DNA from: an uncultured bacterium
GTDB taxonomy: Bacteria > Vulcanimicrobiota > Xenobia > Xenobiales > Xenobiaceae
Reading direction: 5' to 3'
Length of the DNA stretch: 33,250 bases
NCBI GenBank assembly: GCA_934636825.1
Contig: CAKUBG010000029.1
Coordinates: 1-33,250 of the forward strand
Part shown: piece by piece, positions 24,849 through 32,594 of the stretch
Numbering within the stretch: the stretch's first letter is position 1
How the letters are laid out: each line of letters starts with the position of its first letter
Notes under the pieces: generated by a model
Told to the model about the DNA's origin: nothing
What the model saw: the letters and a program-made list of their open reading frames with translations, nothing else
Databases searched by the model: none
Position numbers and translations under genes: made by a program

Positions 24849-25850
24849 CTAATACCCTAAGGCACTGCGCAGCACTCCCTCTTTGCCTTTTTTCGATTCC
24901 AACTCTAAATAGTTTACTAAACCAGCATGATAGATAGGGTCTTTTTTATTCTCCAATAAAAAGATTTGAGTTTGGCGACGCAATTGCTTATTTACCTTGT
25001 AACTCAACCACTCACAAAAGCCTTCCTGATGACGCAATCCCAAGCGCCTAACTCTATGGGACATTTGCCAAACATGGCCGCATTCATGGATCATAGTAGT
25101 CAAAAAGTCTTCAGAAGGCAGCCCTTGCAAGATATAGATGCGATAAACTTTCTTGCCTCCTCCAACATTGTATTCCAAAGTCTTGCCGCACGTTAATTTC
25201 AGAGAAGGCTCTTCATCATAATCTGAACGCATTTTTGCGGCTAAAACTTTTTGGTCAACTATATGAATAGTTACTACCACATCATTGATGTTGATAGAAG
25301 GAGAAACATATTGATTTATTAGAGATTTGGCCTTACGAAAATAGACTTGTGCGGAAGTTTGATCATTGACGGCAGTAGCAGAATGGAAAGCGCAAAGGCG
25401 ACGGCCATCCGAAAAGACCAAACCTCCGCTGCTTATGGGCAAGTTGCAAAGAAAACAACGTGGTAAACCGGCTTTTTCACACTTGCTGCAAGAGTAAAGA
25501 TTGTCTCTCAGGCGCAGATATTTTCCGGACAATATGGGCTTGTGACAACAGGAACAAACTGGAGCAGAGGCGATAGCATCATCTTTACAAACGATTTTGC
25601 CGTCGTTCATAGTATAGTAATTTGTGCAAGTACGACCACAAACAGAGCAACGAGGTAGATCTTTAGGGCAGAGAATTTTTTTACCAAATTGGTAATAAGT
25701 TCCGTAGATTACTTGCCCACACTTGCTGCAAATAATTTCTTTTTCCGCAGCCTGAGCCGGAAGTATAAGTCCAAAGACAAGCGCACAAAACGAAATCAGC
25801 AACCAAACCTTGTGCCAATTTTGATTTTTAATGCAGTCTATTGCAAACAA
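24849..25850 (-). CDS. Secreted LIM-like zinc-finger and DA1-like metallopeptidase
   Basis: A signal peptide (cut near AQA34) precedes four CxxC-type zinc modules: C41/C44-C61, C68/C71-C88, C99/C102-C121/C124 and C132/C135-C153/H156, the spacing of tandem LIM fingers. The C-terminal part carries a zinc peptidase motif HECGH (255-259) followed by QEGFCEWLSY (275-284), which resembles the HExxH and EEG pattern of DA1-like peptidases, known from plants and some bacteria. Other Cys are scattered through the protein. The start is TTG at 25850, 5 bases after the lytic transglycosylase stop; I see no in-frame ATG that keeps the signal peptide. The target is unknown. Family assignment is from motifs only. 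Confidence 0.75.
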   Translation of the reverse strand: MFAIDCIKNQNWHKVWLLISFCALVFGLILPAQAAEKEIICSKCGQVIYGTYYQFGKKILCPKDLPRCSVCGRTCTNYYTMNDGKIVCKDDAIASAPVCSCCHKPILSGKYLRLRDNLYSCSKCEKAGLPRCFLCNLPISSGGLVFSDGRRLCAFHSATAVNDQTSAQVYFRKAKSLINQYVSPSININDVVVTIHIVDQKVLAAKMRSDYDEEPSLKLTCGKTLEYNVGGGKKVYRIYILQGLPSEDFLTTMIHECGHVWQMSHRVRRLGLRHQEGFCEWLSYKVNKQLRRQTQIFLLENKKDPIYHAGLVNYLELESKKGKEGVLRSALGY

Positions 25851-25855
25851 CTTTT

Positions 25856-26812
25856 TTATCTGCCCTCTCTAGCTCTCTTGCCAGCTAAATACTCGCCATA
25901 AATAGTGTCGACATAGTATTGCGTTTCGGAATAAGGGGGTACCCCTCCGTATTGCATAACTGCTCCGGGGCCGGCATTGTAAGCGGCTAAAGCTAAAGGC
26001 ACACTGTTGAAACGTTCCAATTGAGAGGCAATATAACGAGTACCACCGGCAATATTTTGCTCAACATCAAAAGCATCATAAACACCTAAGCCGGAAGCTG
26101 TAGCCGGCATAAGTTGCATAAGGCCCACCGCCCCTACAGGAGAGACCGCATTGGGATTAAAGCCGGACTCATGACAAATGACAATTTCTACCAGCAAAGG
26201 ATCTACACCCCAGATCTTGGCATATTTCAAAATAATGGGGTTAAGATCGACTTCAACCCAAGCGCGTTGTTTCTGCTGCGGGTCATTGGGATCCCAACCA
26301 TAATAGCTGACTAAGCGCGGTTGCCGTTTGCTAGAATCGAAAGTGGCAAAAGACCAATTATCTCTGTAGGCATATCTGGGTTTAACTTCATAAACTTGAT
26401 ATTGCGGCGGAGCAAATTCGTAAGTGCCATCAGGGCGACGTTTGCCTTGAGGAGCGACTTTGGTTGCAGAAGACGATCCGGACGTGCGAGCAACTGAAGT
26501 TTTTTTCTTGGAAGCTGTCGATGCCGTTTTTTTAGAAGAAGAGCGCTTTTTACCCTGATAAGTGGGATAACTACTACCATGCATAAAAGAATCGTTAGTG
26601 GCATTGGTATAGACAATTTCTTTTTGTCCATTTATGGTACGGACTTCGGCTCTTATTTCGTCGGCATAGACCGGAGCCAACGTCCAAAGGCCTAACAAAG
26701 CGCTACCTACAGCCCAGCCTAGTAAGCGATTTTTCAACTTGTTCTTCCAGCTAAATTCTTGGCCTGAACAGCTTAGGCGCAAGTTATAAAAGCTGTTCTT
26801 TATCATATTCAT
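25856..26812 (-). CDS. Lytic transglycosylase (SLT family)
   Basis: The enzyme cleaves the beta-1,4 bond of peptidoglycan to leave 1,6-anhydromuramic acid. The catalytic domain (about 195-310) has HESGFNPNAVSPVGAVGLMQ with catalytic Glu215, then LMPATA, LALAAYNAGPGAV and GVPPYSETQYYV, the family-1 signature. An N-terminal hydrophobic segment (about 30-50, ending APVYADE) is a signal peptide or anchor. It is followed by a basic Ser/Lys/Thr-rich linker (about 85-125). The ribosome site before the ATG at 26812 is weak. It heads an operon with the LIM/DA1-like and kinase-like genes and is divergent from the rhomboid gene. The linker and signal imply a periplasmic place of action. Confidence 0.92.
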   Translation of the reverse strand: MNMIKNSFYNLRLSCSGQEFSWKNKLKNRLLGWAVGSALLGLWTLAPVYADEIRAEVRTINGQKEIVYTNATNDSFMHGSSYPTYQGKKRSSSKKTASTASKKKTSVARTSGSSSATKVAPQGKRRPDGTYEFAPPQYQVYEVKPRYAYRDNWSFATFDSSKRQPRLVSYYGWDPNDPQQKQRAWVEVDLNPIILKYAKIWGVDPLLVEIVICHESGFNPNAVSPVGAVGLMQLMPATASGLGVYDAFDVEQNIAGGTRYIASQLERFNSVPLALAAYNAGPGAVMQYGGVPPYSETQYYVDTIYGEYLAGKRAREGR

Positions 26813-26844
26813 AGATTGAGCTTATCATCTTTCTCGGCATAATG

Positions 26845-26881
26845 CCAAGTATTTGCCAAGCAAAAGGCAAAGCGAACTTGG
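26845..26881. promoter_or_regulatory. Nested inverted repeat in a divergent promoter region
   Basis: CCAAGT (26845-26850) pairs with ACTTGG (26876-26881), and inside it TTTGCC (26852-26857) pairs with GGCAAA (26866-26871). It lies in the 85 bases between the divergent lytic transglycosylase and rhomboid starts. It could be an operator shared by both or a leader hairpin of the rhomboid mRNA. No clear -35/-10 pair was found. Confidence 0.5.
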
Positions 26882-26897
26882 TGTAGTAGAACTGAGT

Positions 26898-27830
26898 ATG
26901 ACACAAGAGAATCACACCCCCAGCCTTAGTGCCACAGAGGCAAAGTCTACTCCTTTTTCCGATGCTATAGCAACTCAATCTAACTCGCCACAAACTGGAC
27001 GTATTTGTCCACGTTGTAAAGGTAGCGGAGTTTGCGTCGATTGCCAAGGCAGCGGCTTTATGACTTGCCCCAATTGCGAAGGACGTGGCACTGATGGACA
27101 TAACAGCCAAGGTGTTCCTCTCCCCTGCCGAGTTTGCAAAGGAAGCAAAAAGGTTCCTTGCTCTAAAGTATGCGAATCTTGCGGAGGAAGCGGCAAAATC
27201 ACTTCCGATTTTCAACAAAAAATTCTGGAGAAATATCAATCTCCCGGCGACAGAACGGCCCACCGCCCTCCCACAATTACTCACGCTATAATAATAGTTT
27301 GTACTTTAGTATATATTTTACAACTTATTTGGCCGCTTCAATTTCGTATGCTGTTCTTCCCTTGGCTGTCGCCTTATATGCCATCTTACGCTCCTCTGGA
27401 AATATGGCGTTTAGTTACAGCAACCTTTTTACACGGCGGTTTTTTCCACTTATTATGCAATTTATATTGCTTGTATCTTATCGGCCCAGAACTTGAAGAT
27501 TTAATCGGCCATAAACATTTTGCCGCCTTATTTATAAGCGGCTGTATAGGTGGCAATATTGTCTCCTCTTTGCTCAATTTCCATTCCGGCGGCATCGGCG
27601 CTTCTACAGGAATTTTTGCTTTGCTCGTCGGCTACTGGGCTTACAACAAACGTTGGGCCTTAGGCTCAGCAGATCGAGCCAAGGCTTACGGCCAAGGAGC
27701 AATCTTTTTGCTAGCTATAGGTTTTGCCATGACTTATTTTATGGGACTGGCCGTCTTGGACAACTGGGGCCACTTAGGCGGCGCTTTAGCCGGTTTTGCC
27801 TACGTACAACTAAGTAAACGCCCAATATAA
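26898..27830 (+). CDS. Rhomboid protease with N-terminal DnaJ-type zinc domain
   Basis: Numbered from the ATG at 26898 (310 aa). Residues about 36-104 are a cysteine-rich domain of CxxCxGxG-type repeats (CPRCKGSG, CVDCQGSG, CPNCEGRG, CRVCKGS, CESCGGSG), as in the zinc domain of DnaJ. About six membrane helices follow with rhomboid motifs: HLLCNLYCLYLIGPELE, the catalytic Ser236 in GASTGIF (GASG in most rhomboids) and His292 in NWGHLGG. It probably cuts membrane proteins within the bilayer. The zinc domain should face the cytoplasm and could recruit clients. An ATG at 26853 is an alternative start; neither has a good ribosome site. It ends at a bidirectional terminator. Confidence 0.88.
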   Translation: MTQENHTPSLSATEAKSTPFSDAIATQSNSPQTGRICPRCKGSGVCVDCQGSGFMTCPNCEGRGTDGHNSQGVPLPCRVCKGSKKVPCSKVCESCGGSGKITSDFQQKILEKYQSPGDRTAHRPPTITHAIIIVCTLVYILQLIWPLQFRMLFFPWLSPYMPSYAPLEIWRLVTATFLHGGFFHLLCNLYCLYLIGPELEDLIGHKHFAALFISGCIGGNIVSSLLNFHSGGIGASTGIFALLVGYWAYNKRWALGSADRAKAYGQGAIFLLAIGFAMTYFMGLAVLDNWGHLGGALAGFAYVQLSKRPI

Positions 27831-27834
27831 AAAT

Positions 27835-27880
27835 AAAAAAGCCCCAGAAGCAAGCAGTAGCAAACTTCTGGAGCTTTTTT
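27835..27880. terminator. Bidirectional terminator between the rhomboid gene and a small secreted protein
   Basis: AAAAAAGCCCCAGAAG pairs with CTTCTGGAGCTTTTTT (one mismatch) across a 14-base loop. T runs on both strands make it usable for the plus-strand rhomboid gene and the minus-strand gene at 27906. Confidence 0.85.
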
Positions 27881-27905
27881 CGGTTAAGCCAGAGACCTTA
27901 CGCTA

Positions 27906-28283
27906 TTAGTGGTAAGATTTCAAGCTCACTTCGAATTTGTAAACTACCTTACCGGAGAAGTTGACATCCTGGTCAACTTCTAACTCGAATTTCATACCAT
28001 CTTTGACAGCGGTAACATCAGGCATATTAGTCAAACCGTCCTCGATTTCAGTTTTAACAATACGCCAACCGTTTTTCTTTAAGCCGTTGACTATCTGGTT
28101 GTACTCTTTCTGAGTATTGGTAGTAACATAATCTTTTTCTACTTTATGCATGGACTCTTCATACTTTACCACGCGAAGACCAGGAATATTGTCTACCCAA
28201 GTGAGACGCTCAGACAAATTGGCCCAAACGGGCGCGACGACTACAGCCAACAAACAACCTAAAGTAAGAAAAAATTTTTTCAT
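27906..28283 (-). CDS. Small secreted protein of unknown function
   Basis: A 125-residue protein with a clear signal peptide (MKKFFLTLGCLLAVVVAPVWA, cut near residue 21) and a mature part of about 105 residues of mixed charge with no Cys. I choose ATG at 28283, with AGGTG about 12 bases upstream; an in-frame GTG at 28298 would give five more residues. The mature part ends KVVYKFEVSLKSYH and alternates beta-like stretches. I do not recognise a family. It has a convergent terminator with the rhomboid gene and is divergent from the SLH porin. Export to the periplasm is the only inference. Confidence 0.72.
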   Translation of the reverse strand: MKKFFLTLGCLLAVVVAPVWANLSERLTWVDNIPGLRVVKYEESMHKVEKDYVTTNTQKEYNQIVNGLKKNGWRIVKTEIEDGLTNMPDVTAVKDGMKFELEVDQDVNFSGKVVYKFEVSLKSYH

Positions 28284-28659
28284 GTATGTATCAAACACCT
28301 ATATTTACAAACTAAACGAAAACACCAACTGCTAGAGTCAATGTCTCTTGCCTTTCAATGCTAACAAATCACTTTTGTTCCTGCAATAATGGAAATTTTG
28401 CAATAATAAGTTTCACTCTTCAAAAAAAAATTGAAAGCCATTCAATAAAAAAGCAGGAATCACAAAATAACAATACAAGCTGTAAAGGCTTTTGCGAGCG
28501 GGCTGCTGTTTTAAGACTAGCGAATTTTTTCTTTCACTAATTTGTGCAAGCCAATTTTTTACTGTGTAAACGGGCAGCCTATCATTATCGTTCAATCGAA
28601 GCCGTTAGCATATACATTTCGGCTGCAAAAAGATTGTCGATCTTAAGGTAATATTAGTA
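28284..28659. other. A/T-rich intergenic region upstream of the SLH porin
   Basis: No gene is supported here; short open frames lack ribosome sites. It holds a direct repeat TGCAATAAT (28382-28390 and 28399-28407, 17 bases apart) and a small hairpin (AGCCG at 28600-28604 with CGGCT at 28620-28624) in the likely porin leader. It should contain promoters for the porin and for the small secreted protein, but I could not choose a convincing -35/-10 pair. Confidence 0.45.
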
Positions 28660-31266
28660 ATGACTATTAAATATATGACTCCTATTCTGGGAGCTCTTTT
28701 GGGATTGAGCGCTTTTGCTCCAGCTTGGGCTGCTCCTTTATTTCCGGATGTCCCGGAAAACGCTTGGGCTCGCGACGCCGTAGCAACTCTGGCTGCCAAA
28801 GGCCTAGTTGAGGGTTATCCCGACGGCACTTTTAAAGGAGATCGTCAAGCTTCACGCTGGGAAGTAGCTATTATTGTAGCCCGTCTTTTGGCTCAATTGC
28901 AAAATCAACATGCCACTTTGGCTACAAAAGCTGAACTTGATGAATTACAAAAATTAGCCGCCAGCCTCAAAGATGAGCTAAATATTCTAGGCGCCCGCAC
29001 CGAACGTTTGGAAGCGGAAGTGGCCAAACTAGATACCCGCGTAAGCGATTTAGAGCGAATCAGTTTCTATGGAGAATATAAAGCCCGCATTACCACTTCT
29101 TCACTGCGCAACGTTGGTATCGGATCTTTAGGTAATCCTCCTATTTTGGACTACACTACCGCAGTAGGCAGCAACACAGGCGCCGGTGGTATTATTCCTT
29201 CTCCTTCAGTAGCTGCAGGTTTAACTTTTAATACTTTCTTTTTAGGTGTAGCTTCCGTAACCGACTGGTCTACCGGTCGTCCTATGGTAAGTGGTACTAG
29301 TATTTCTCAGCAACTTATGCTCGGCACCAAGTTTGATTTAGGCAATTCTTTAGAAGGCGGCGCCGAATTTAGTGCTTATTCCAGCTGTGGCAATAAAGTA
29401 ATGGACGCTTTCTGGGGAGTCCCTCAAGCTTATTTAAGCAATCCATTTACCTCCACTATTGGAGCTAACAGCAGCACTCAAGGCTTAGAGCACGCTCCTT
29501 ACGCCAAATTAGCTTTAGACAATTTCTGGCTTTTGCACAAACCAAGCAAAACACGCTTAACCGTAGGCAGCTTAAAAGAGCAAAACTTCTCTCCTTTAGT
29601 TTATGTACCAGAGCGCAATCCCAACGCTTGGGGCGATTATTATTTAAACACTTACGGCGTCCAGCTCAAAGGCGAAACTGACTTATCATCAGATTTTACT
29701 TTCAAATGGGAGCTTATGGGCACTCGCTTAGCTAATGGCATTGCCAATAGCCTTTTCGATCAAGATGGTTATCAGTCCAGAGCTACAGGTGCCAACTTAG
29801 AATTGGTCTTCAGAGACGGGCAAGGCAATTTTAAAGCTAATATCCTGCACGCCAGAGATTGTGGCTTATATGACAAAGCTTCCTCAGGCTTGCACTTCCA
29901 GGACAATTTTACCTTAAACTGGGTAAATCCCAACGGTTATTATATCAACCAATTGGGCGGCCCCGGCTCTCCGGCAGTAGCTGGCATGGGCTCAACAACC
30001 GACGAGCGTCCCATTGCTATGGTAGGAGCTGCAGGCAATGACGGTATCACCGGTATCGCAGGCGTCCCCAATGTAGGCGGCATCGGTGCTCAGGATATGC
30101 TCAACTACGGTTTTAGTGCCAGTTACGAATTTGACTTAGGCGATTTTAAGCCTGACATTTTCGCCGATTATGCTCACACGAACTACAAGCCTTCTATTCA
30201 CTCTTCTTATTCTGTAGAAGGCAATGCCTACCGCTTAGGCGCCGATTTCAAAATGTTCAAAAACGCTTTGAATATCCAAGGTACCTATGTAAAAACTGAT
30301 CCTACGTACGATCCTTTTGTGCTAAATTATCCTACTATTAACGGTATAGGCAACACATTATGGAATGTGCCAGGTTTCAACTATTACAATTCACTCTATT
30401 CTTTACACGATACCAACACTTTCACACACAACCGCAAAGGTTGGAGTGCCAAAGTTGATTGGCGCTTCTGCCGCACCGGTAAATTTACTTTTGAGTACAA
30501 AGATTTGGAGCAAACTAAAACTTCTTGCCAAGATATACGCTATTCAGCCGGCTCTATTGCTCCGGGTACTCCCAATACAACAGTTTTAGGTTTCTCTCCC
30601 GGCTTTATGGATCCAGTCTTCTGCGGTTTCTCTTCCGAAACATTTGCCAGCGACGGCACTAACGCTCTAGGCAAAGTATTAGAAAATCCGCGCGGCAAGG
30701 CTACCAATTGGTCTTTGGGCGTAGGCTTTAAATATCCGGTCGAGCCTAAAAAGAGCAAGCGTTGCATTACTCTCTCCGGCGGCGCTCGCAGTACTCACTT
30801 TACCCGTCACTCTCAGCTTTCTAGTTTGATTAATACTCCAACTCGTTTCGGAGCCGAAAGCCAAAACTATGTCAACTTCTATTTAGACGCTTGGCAAGTC
30901 AATTTAGATTACGATATAACCAATAATTTACGCATTCACACCGGTTACAAATCGGTTGATATGTTCGGCCACTTAGACCACTTAGGCGTAATGAATAATT
31001 ATGCCAATACTATTGGTTCTAGCGATTTTGATATTATCAACTTGGAGCAGCGCATTCCCAATATCAGCTTAGATTGGGATATTACCGACAGCATGTCTTG
31101 GGGTGCTATGGGTGAATTTATCAGCACTAAAGACCGCATGGACGAAGAAATTTTCGCCAGCCCCGGTATTCCGGCTATGAATCTAACCTACGGCCCACAA
31201 AAAGGCGCTCACCCCTTCAATTGGCAAGGCTTCTTAGTAAGCACCTACCTTAACTTCAAGTTCTAA
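28660..31266 (+). CDS. SLH-domain outer-membrane porin
   Basis: An 868-residue protein with a signal peptide (cut near AWA25), one SLH domain (about 27-82, FPDVPENAWARDAV and GYPDGTFKGDR), a coiled coil (about 85-140) and a large beta-barrel of alternating strands ending in LNFKF, with the terminal Phe expected for BAM-inserted proteins. SLH domains of this group bind secondary cell-wall polymers on peptidoglycan, so the porin both forms a channel and anchors the outer membrane, as in OmpM (Negativicutes) and cyanobacterial SLH porins. AAGGT stands about 10 bases before the ATG. It has a terminator downstream. Substrate is not predictable. Confidence 0.93.
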   Translation: MTIKYMTPILGALLGLSAFAPAWAAPLFPDVPENAWARDAVATLAAKGLVEGYPDGTFKGDRQASRWEVAIIVARLLAQLQNQHATLATKAELDELQKLAASLKDELNILGARTERLEAEVAKLDTRVSDLERISFYGEYKARITTSSLRNVGIGSLGNPPILDYTTAVGSNTGAGGIIPSPSVAAGLTFNTFFLGVASVTDWSTGRPMVSGTSISQQLMLGTKFDLGNSLEGGAEFSAYSSCGNKVMDAFWGVPQAYLSNPFTSTIGANSSTQGLEHAPYAKLALDNFWLLHKPSKTRLTVGSLKEQNFSPLVYVPERNPNAWGDYYLNTYGVQLKGETDLSSDFTFKWELMGTRLANGIANSLFDQDGYQSRATGANLELVFRDGQGNFKANILHARDCGLYDKASSGLHFQDNFTLNWVNPNGYYINQLGGPGSPAVAGMGSTTDERPIAMVGAAGNDGITGIAGVPNVGGIGAQDMLNYGFSASYEFDLGDFKPDIFADYAHTNYKPSIHSSYSVEGNAYRLGADFKMFKNALNIQGTYVKTDPTYDPFVLNYPTINGIGNTLWNVPGFNYYNSLYSLHDTNTFTHNRKGWSAKVDWRFCRTGKFTFEYKDLEQTKTSCQDIRYSAGSIAPGTPNTTVLGFSPGFMDPVFCGFSSETFASDGTNALGKVLENPRGKATNWSLGVGFKYPVEPKKSKRCITLSGGARSTHFTRHSQLSSLINTPTRFGAESQNYVNFYLDAWQVNLDYDITNNLRIHTGYKSVDMFGHLDHLGVMNNYANTIGSSDFDIINLEQRIPNISLDWDITDSMSWGAMGEFISTKDRMDEEIFASPGIPAMNLTYGPQKGAHPFNWQGFLVSTYLNFKF

Positions 31267-31286
31267 ACCGAACTTAAAACAACTAT

Positions 31287-31330
31287 AAAAGCCACCCCTA
31301 AGATTTTTCTTAAAGGTGGCTTCTTCTTTA
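31287..31330 (+). terminator. Terminator after the SLH porin
   Basis: AAGCCACC pairs with GGTGGCTT, with an inner AAGA/TCTT stem, and is followed on the plus strand by a T-rich run. It is about 25 bases past the stop. Confidence 0.82.
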
Positions 31331-31396
31331 TTATTAGCTCTAATAACTATCGCCCCTACTTCCTTTCATGCCCACTCCTGAGCTGACGTCACGAGC

Positions 31397-31855
31397 TCAG
31401 TCAACCCAACCGTTGGTAGCTAAACTGGAATACTGAGGGGAAGCTCCGTCGGGATGTTTACAAGTACATTTTATAGTGTAGGCTGAATATGTTGTATAAA
31501 ACATATACGTATATTCATTTTCGGCAACATCATTGCGAGCGTAGGCGGGATTGCCATATGGGCAACGATAAAACGGACAGGGAGTTTTATACCATTCTTC
31601 AAATTTTTTAGTGTTGGCATAAGAAGCTTCCTTGCCGCCATGCTCGTTAAAATACAATCCGCGCTCAACTTTGCTAGCTTCAAGCCAACTGGCCAAACGC
31701 AAAATATTAGCTCGACAAGCCTGACGGTATTGAGCTTCACGCCTATTTCTAAAAGTACCGATAATACCAACAGTCAAACAAGCCATAATAGCAATGACTG
31801 CAGCTACTTCTATTAAAGTGAACGCATACCGACGCCGACGGCTATAACGAGACAT
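31397..31855 (-). CDS. Type IV pilin-like protein (pseudopilin or minor pilin)
   Basis: A 152-residue protein with a very basic leader (SRYSRRRR) and a type III prepilin signal YA/FTLIEVAAVIAIMACL, having Glu at +5 but Ala instead of Gly at -1. The long hydrophobic helix follows, then a globular part with four Cys near CPFYRCPYG and IKCTCK, probably two disulfides. I start at ATG 31855 because AAGGA lies about 10 bases upstream; a longer start at 31894 has no good site. It lies 15 kb from the pil cluster, alone. It could be a minor pilin of that machine or belong to a second type II secretion-like system. A hairpin (CTGAGCT with AGCTCAG, 31378-31400) overlaps the stop. Confidence 0.82.
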   Translation of the reverse strand: MSRYSRRRRYAFTLIEVAAVIAIMACLTVGIIGTFRNRREAQYRQACRANILRLASWLEASKVERGLYFNEHGGKEASYANTKKFEEWYKTPCPFYRCPYGNPAYARNDVAENEYTYMFYTTYSAYTIKCTCKHPDGASPQYSSLATNGWVD

Positions 31856-31982
31856 AAATAAATTTCCTTTCCCACCTAGCAATTTCACATACATAGAAAG
31901 TGCGAAAAACGCCGATTTTTTCGGGAAAAATAGTTATTTACCCTCTGAATAAGCCAAAACGATAATACAAACTTTTATCAGT

Positions 31983-32585
31983 TTAAAAGAGCGAACGTAC
32001 TCTAATATATTCCAAAACGCTATCGGGAACCAAATATTGAGCGGAACGGCCTTCAGAAAGAATCTTCCTTATATAAGTTGAAGAAATATCTAACCCGGGA
32101 GCTTCAAACCAAATTATCTTGTAAGCATTTCTTAAGTTCATCTCTCTAAGCTTATTTTTAAGCTCTTCTAAATCTACCCCGGGACGGTGGATAACATAAA
32201 AATGCTCAAGCAAATCCAAAACATCGTCAAAACGATACCAAACGGATTTTACCAAAGAATCGGAACCTGTAATAAAAGAAAAAGAAGCTTCGGGGTGCTG
32301 CTCAACCAATTGCTGGCAAGTATATAAAGTATAAGATAGCTTTTTCTGCTTTATTTCTATGTCGCTGACAGTAAAAAGAGGGTTGCTCTTGGCAGCCAAG
32401 CAGCACATCATCAGGCGATCTTGCGCAGAAACCTTAGGCGCGTCGCGATGCGGCGGCAAATAATTTGGCATAAGCATAATTTTGTCTAAGCCTGTTCTTT
32501 CGCTTATTTCTATGCCCACACGCAAGTGGCCGCAATGCACAGGATTAAAAGTACCACCTAAAATTCCGATCCTAGTTTTCTTCAC
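31983..32585 (-). CDS. nadD: Nicotinate-nucleotide adenylyltransferase
   Basis: NadD makes nicotinate adenine dinucleotide from NaMN and ATP in NAD synthesis. Motifs are GGTFNPVHCGH near the N-terminus (ATP-binding), LMPNYLPPHR and DISSTYIRKIL, with the ISSTxIR nucleotide motif. The start is GTG at 32585 with GGAG 10 bases upstream; a TTG at 32594 is less likely, since it nearly touches the same site. The protein is 200 residues, a usual length. Upstream is about 650 bp of non-coding DNA. Confidence 0.95.
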   Translation of the reverse strand: MKKTRIGILGGTFNPVHCGHLRVGIEISERTGLDKIMLMPNYLPPHRDAPKVSAQDRLMMCCLAAKSNPLFTVSDIEIKQKKLSYTLYTCQQLVEQHPEASFSFITGSDSLVKSVWYRFDDVLDLLEHFYVIHRPGVDLEELKNKLREMNLRNAYKIIWFEAPGLDISSTYIRKILSEGRSAQYLVPDSVLEYIRVRSLF

Positions 32586-32594
32586 GTTTGCCAA

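Noticed and set aside
26784..27284. 166-residue minus-strand frame
   Set aside because: It is antisense to the zinc-domain coding part of the rhomboid gene, with no ribosome site.
3870..28385. Recurring TGCAGGA motif in intergenic regions (minus strand at 3870, 3950, 6211 and 28379)
   Set aside because: About four chance hits of a 7-mer are expected over both strands in a window of this size, so the number is not notable.
28358..28595. Two overlapping 60-residue frames on opposite strands upstream of the porin
   Set aside because: No ribosome sites, A/T-rich composition and no recognisable features.
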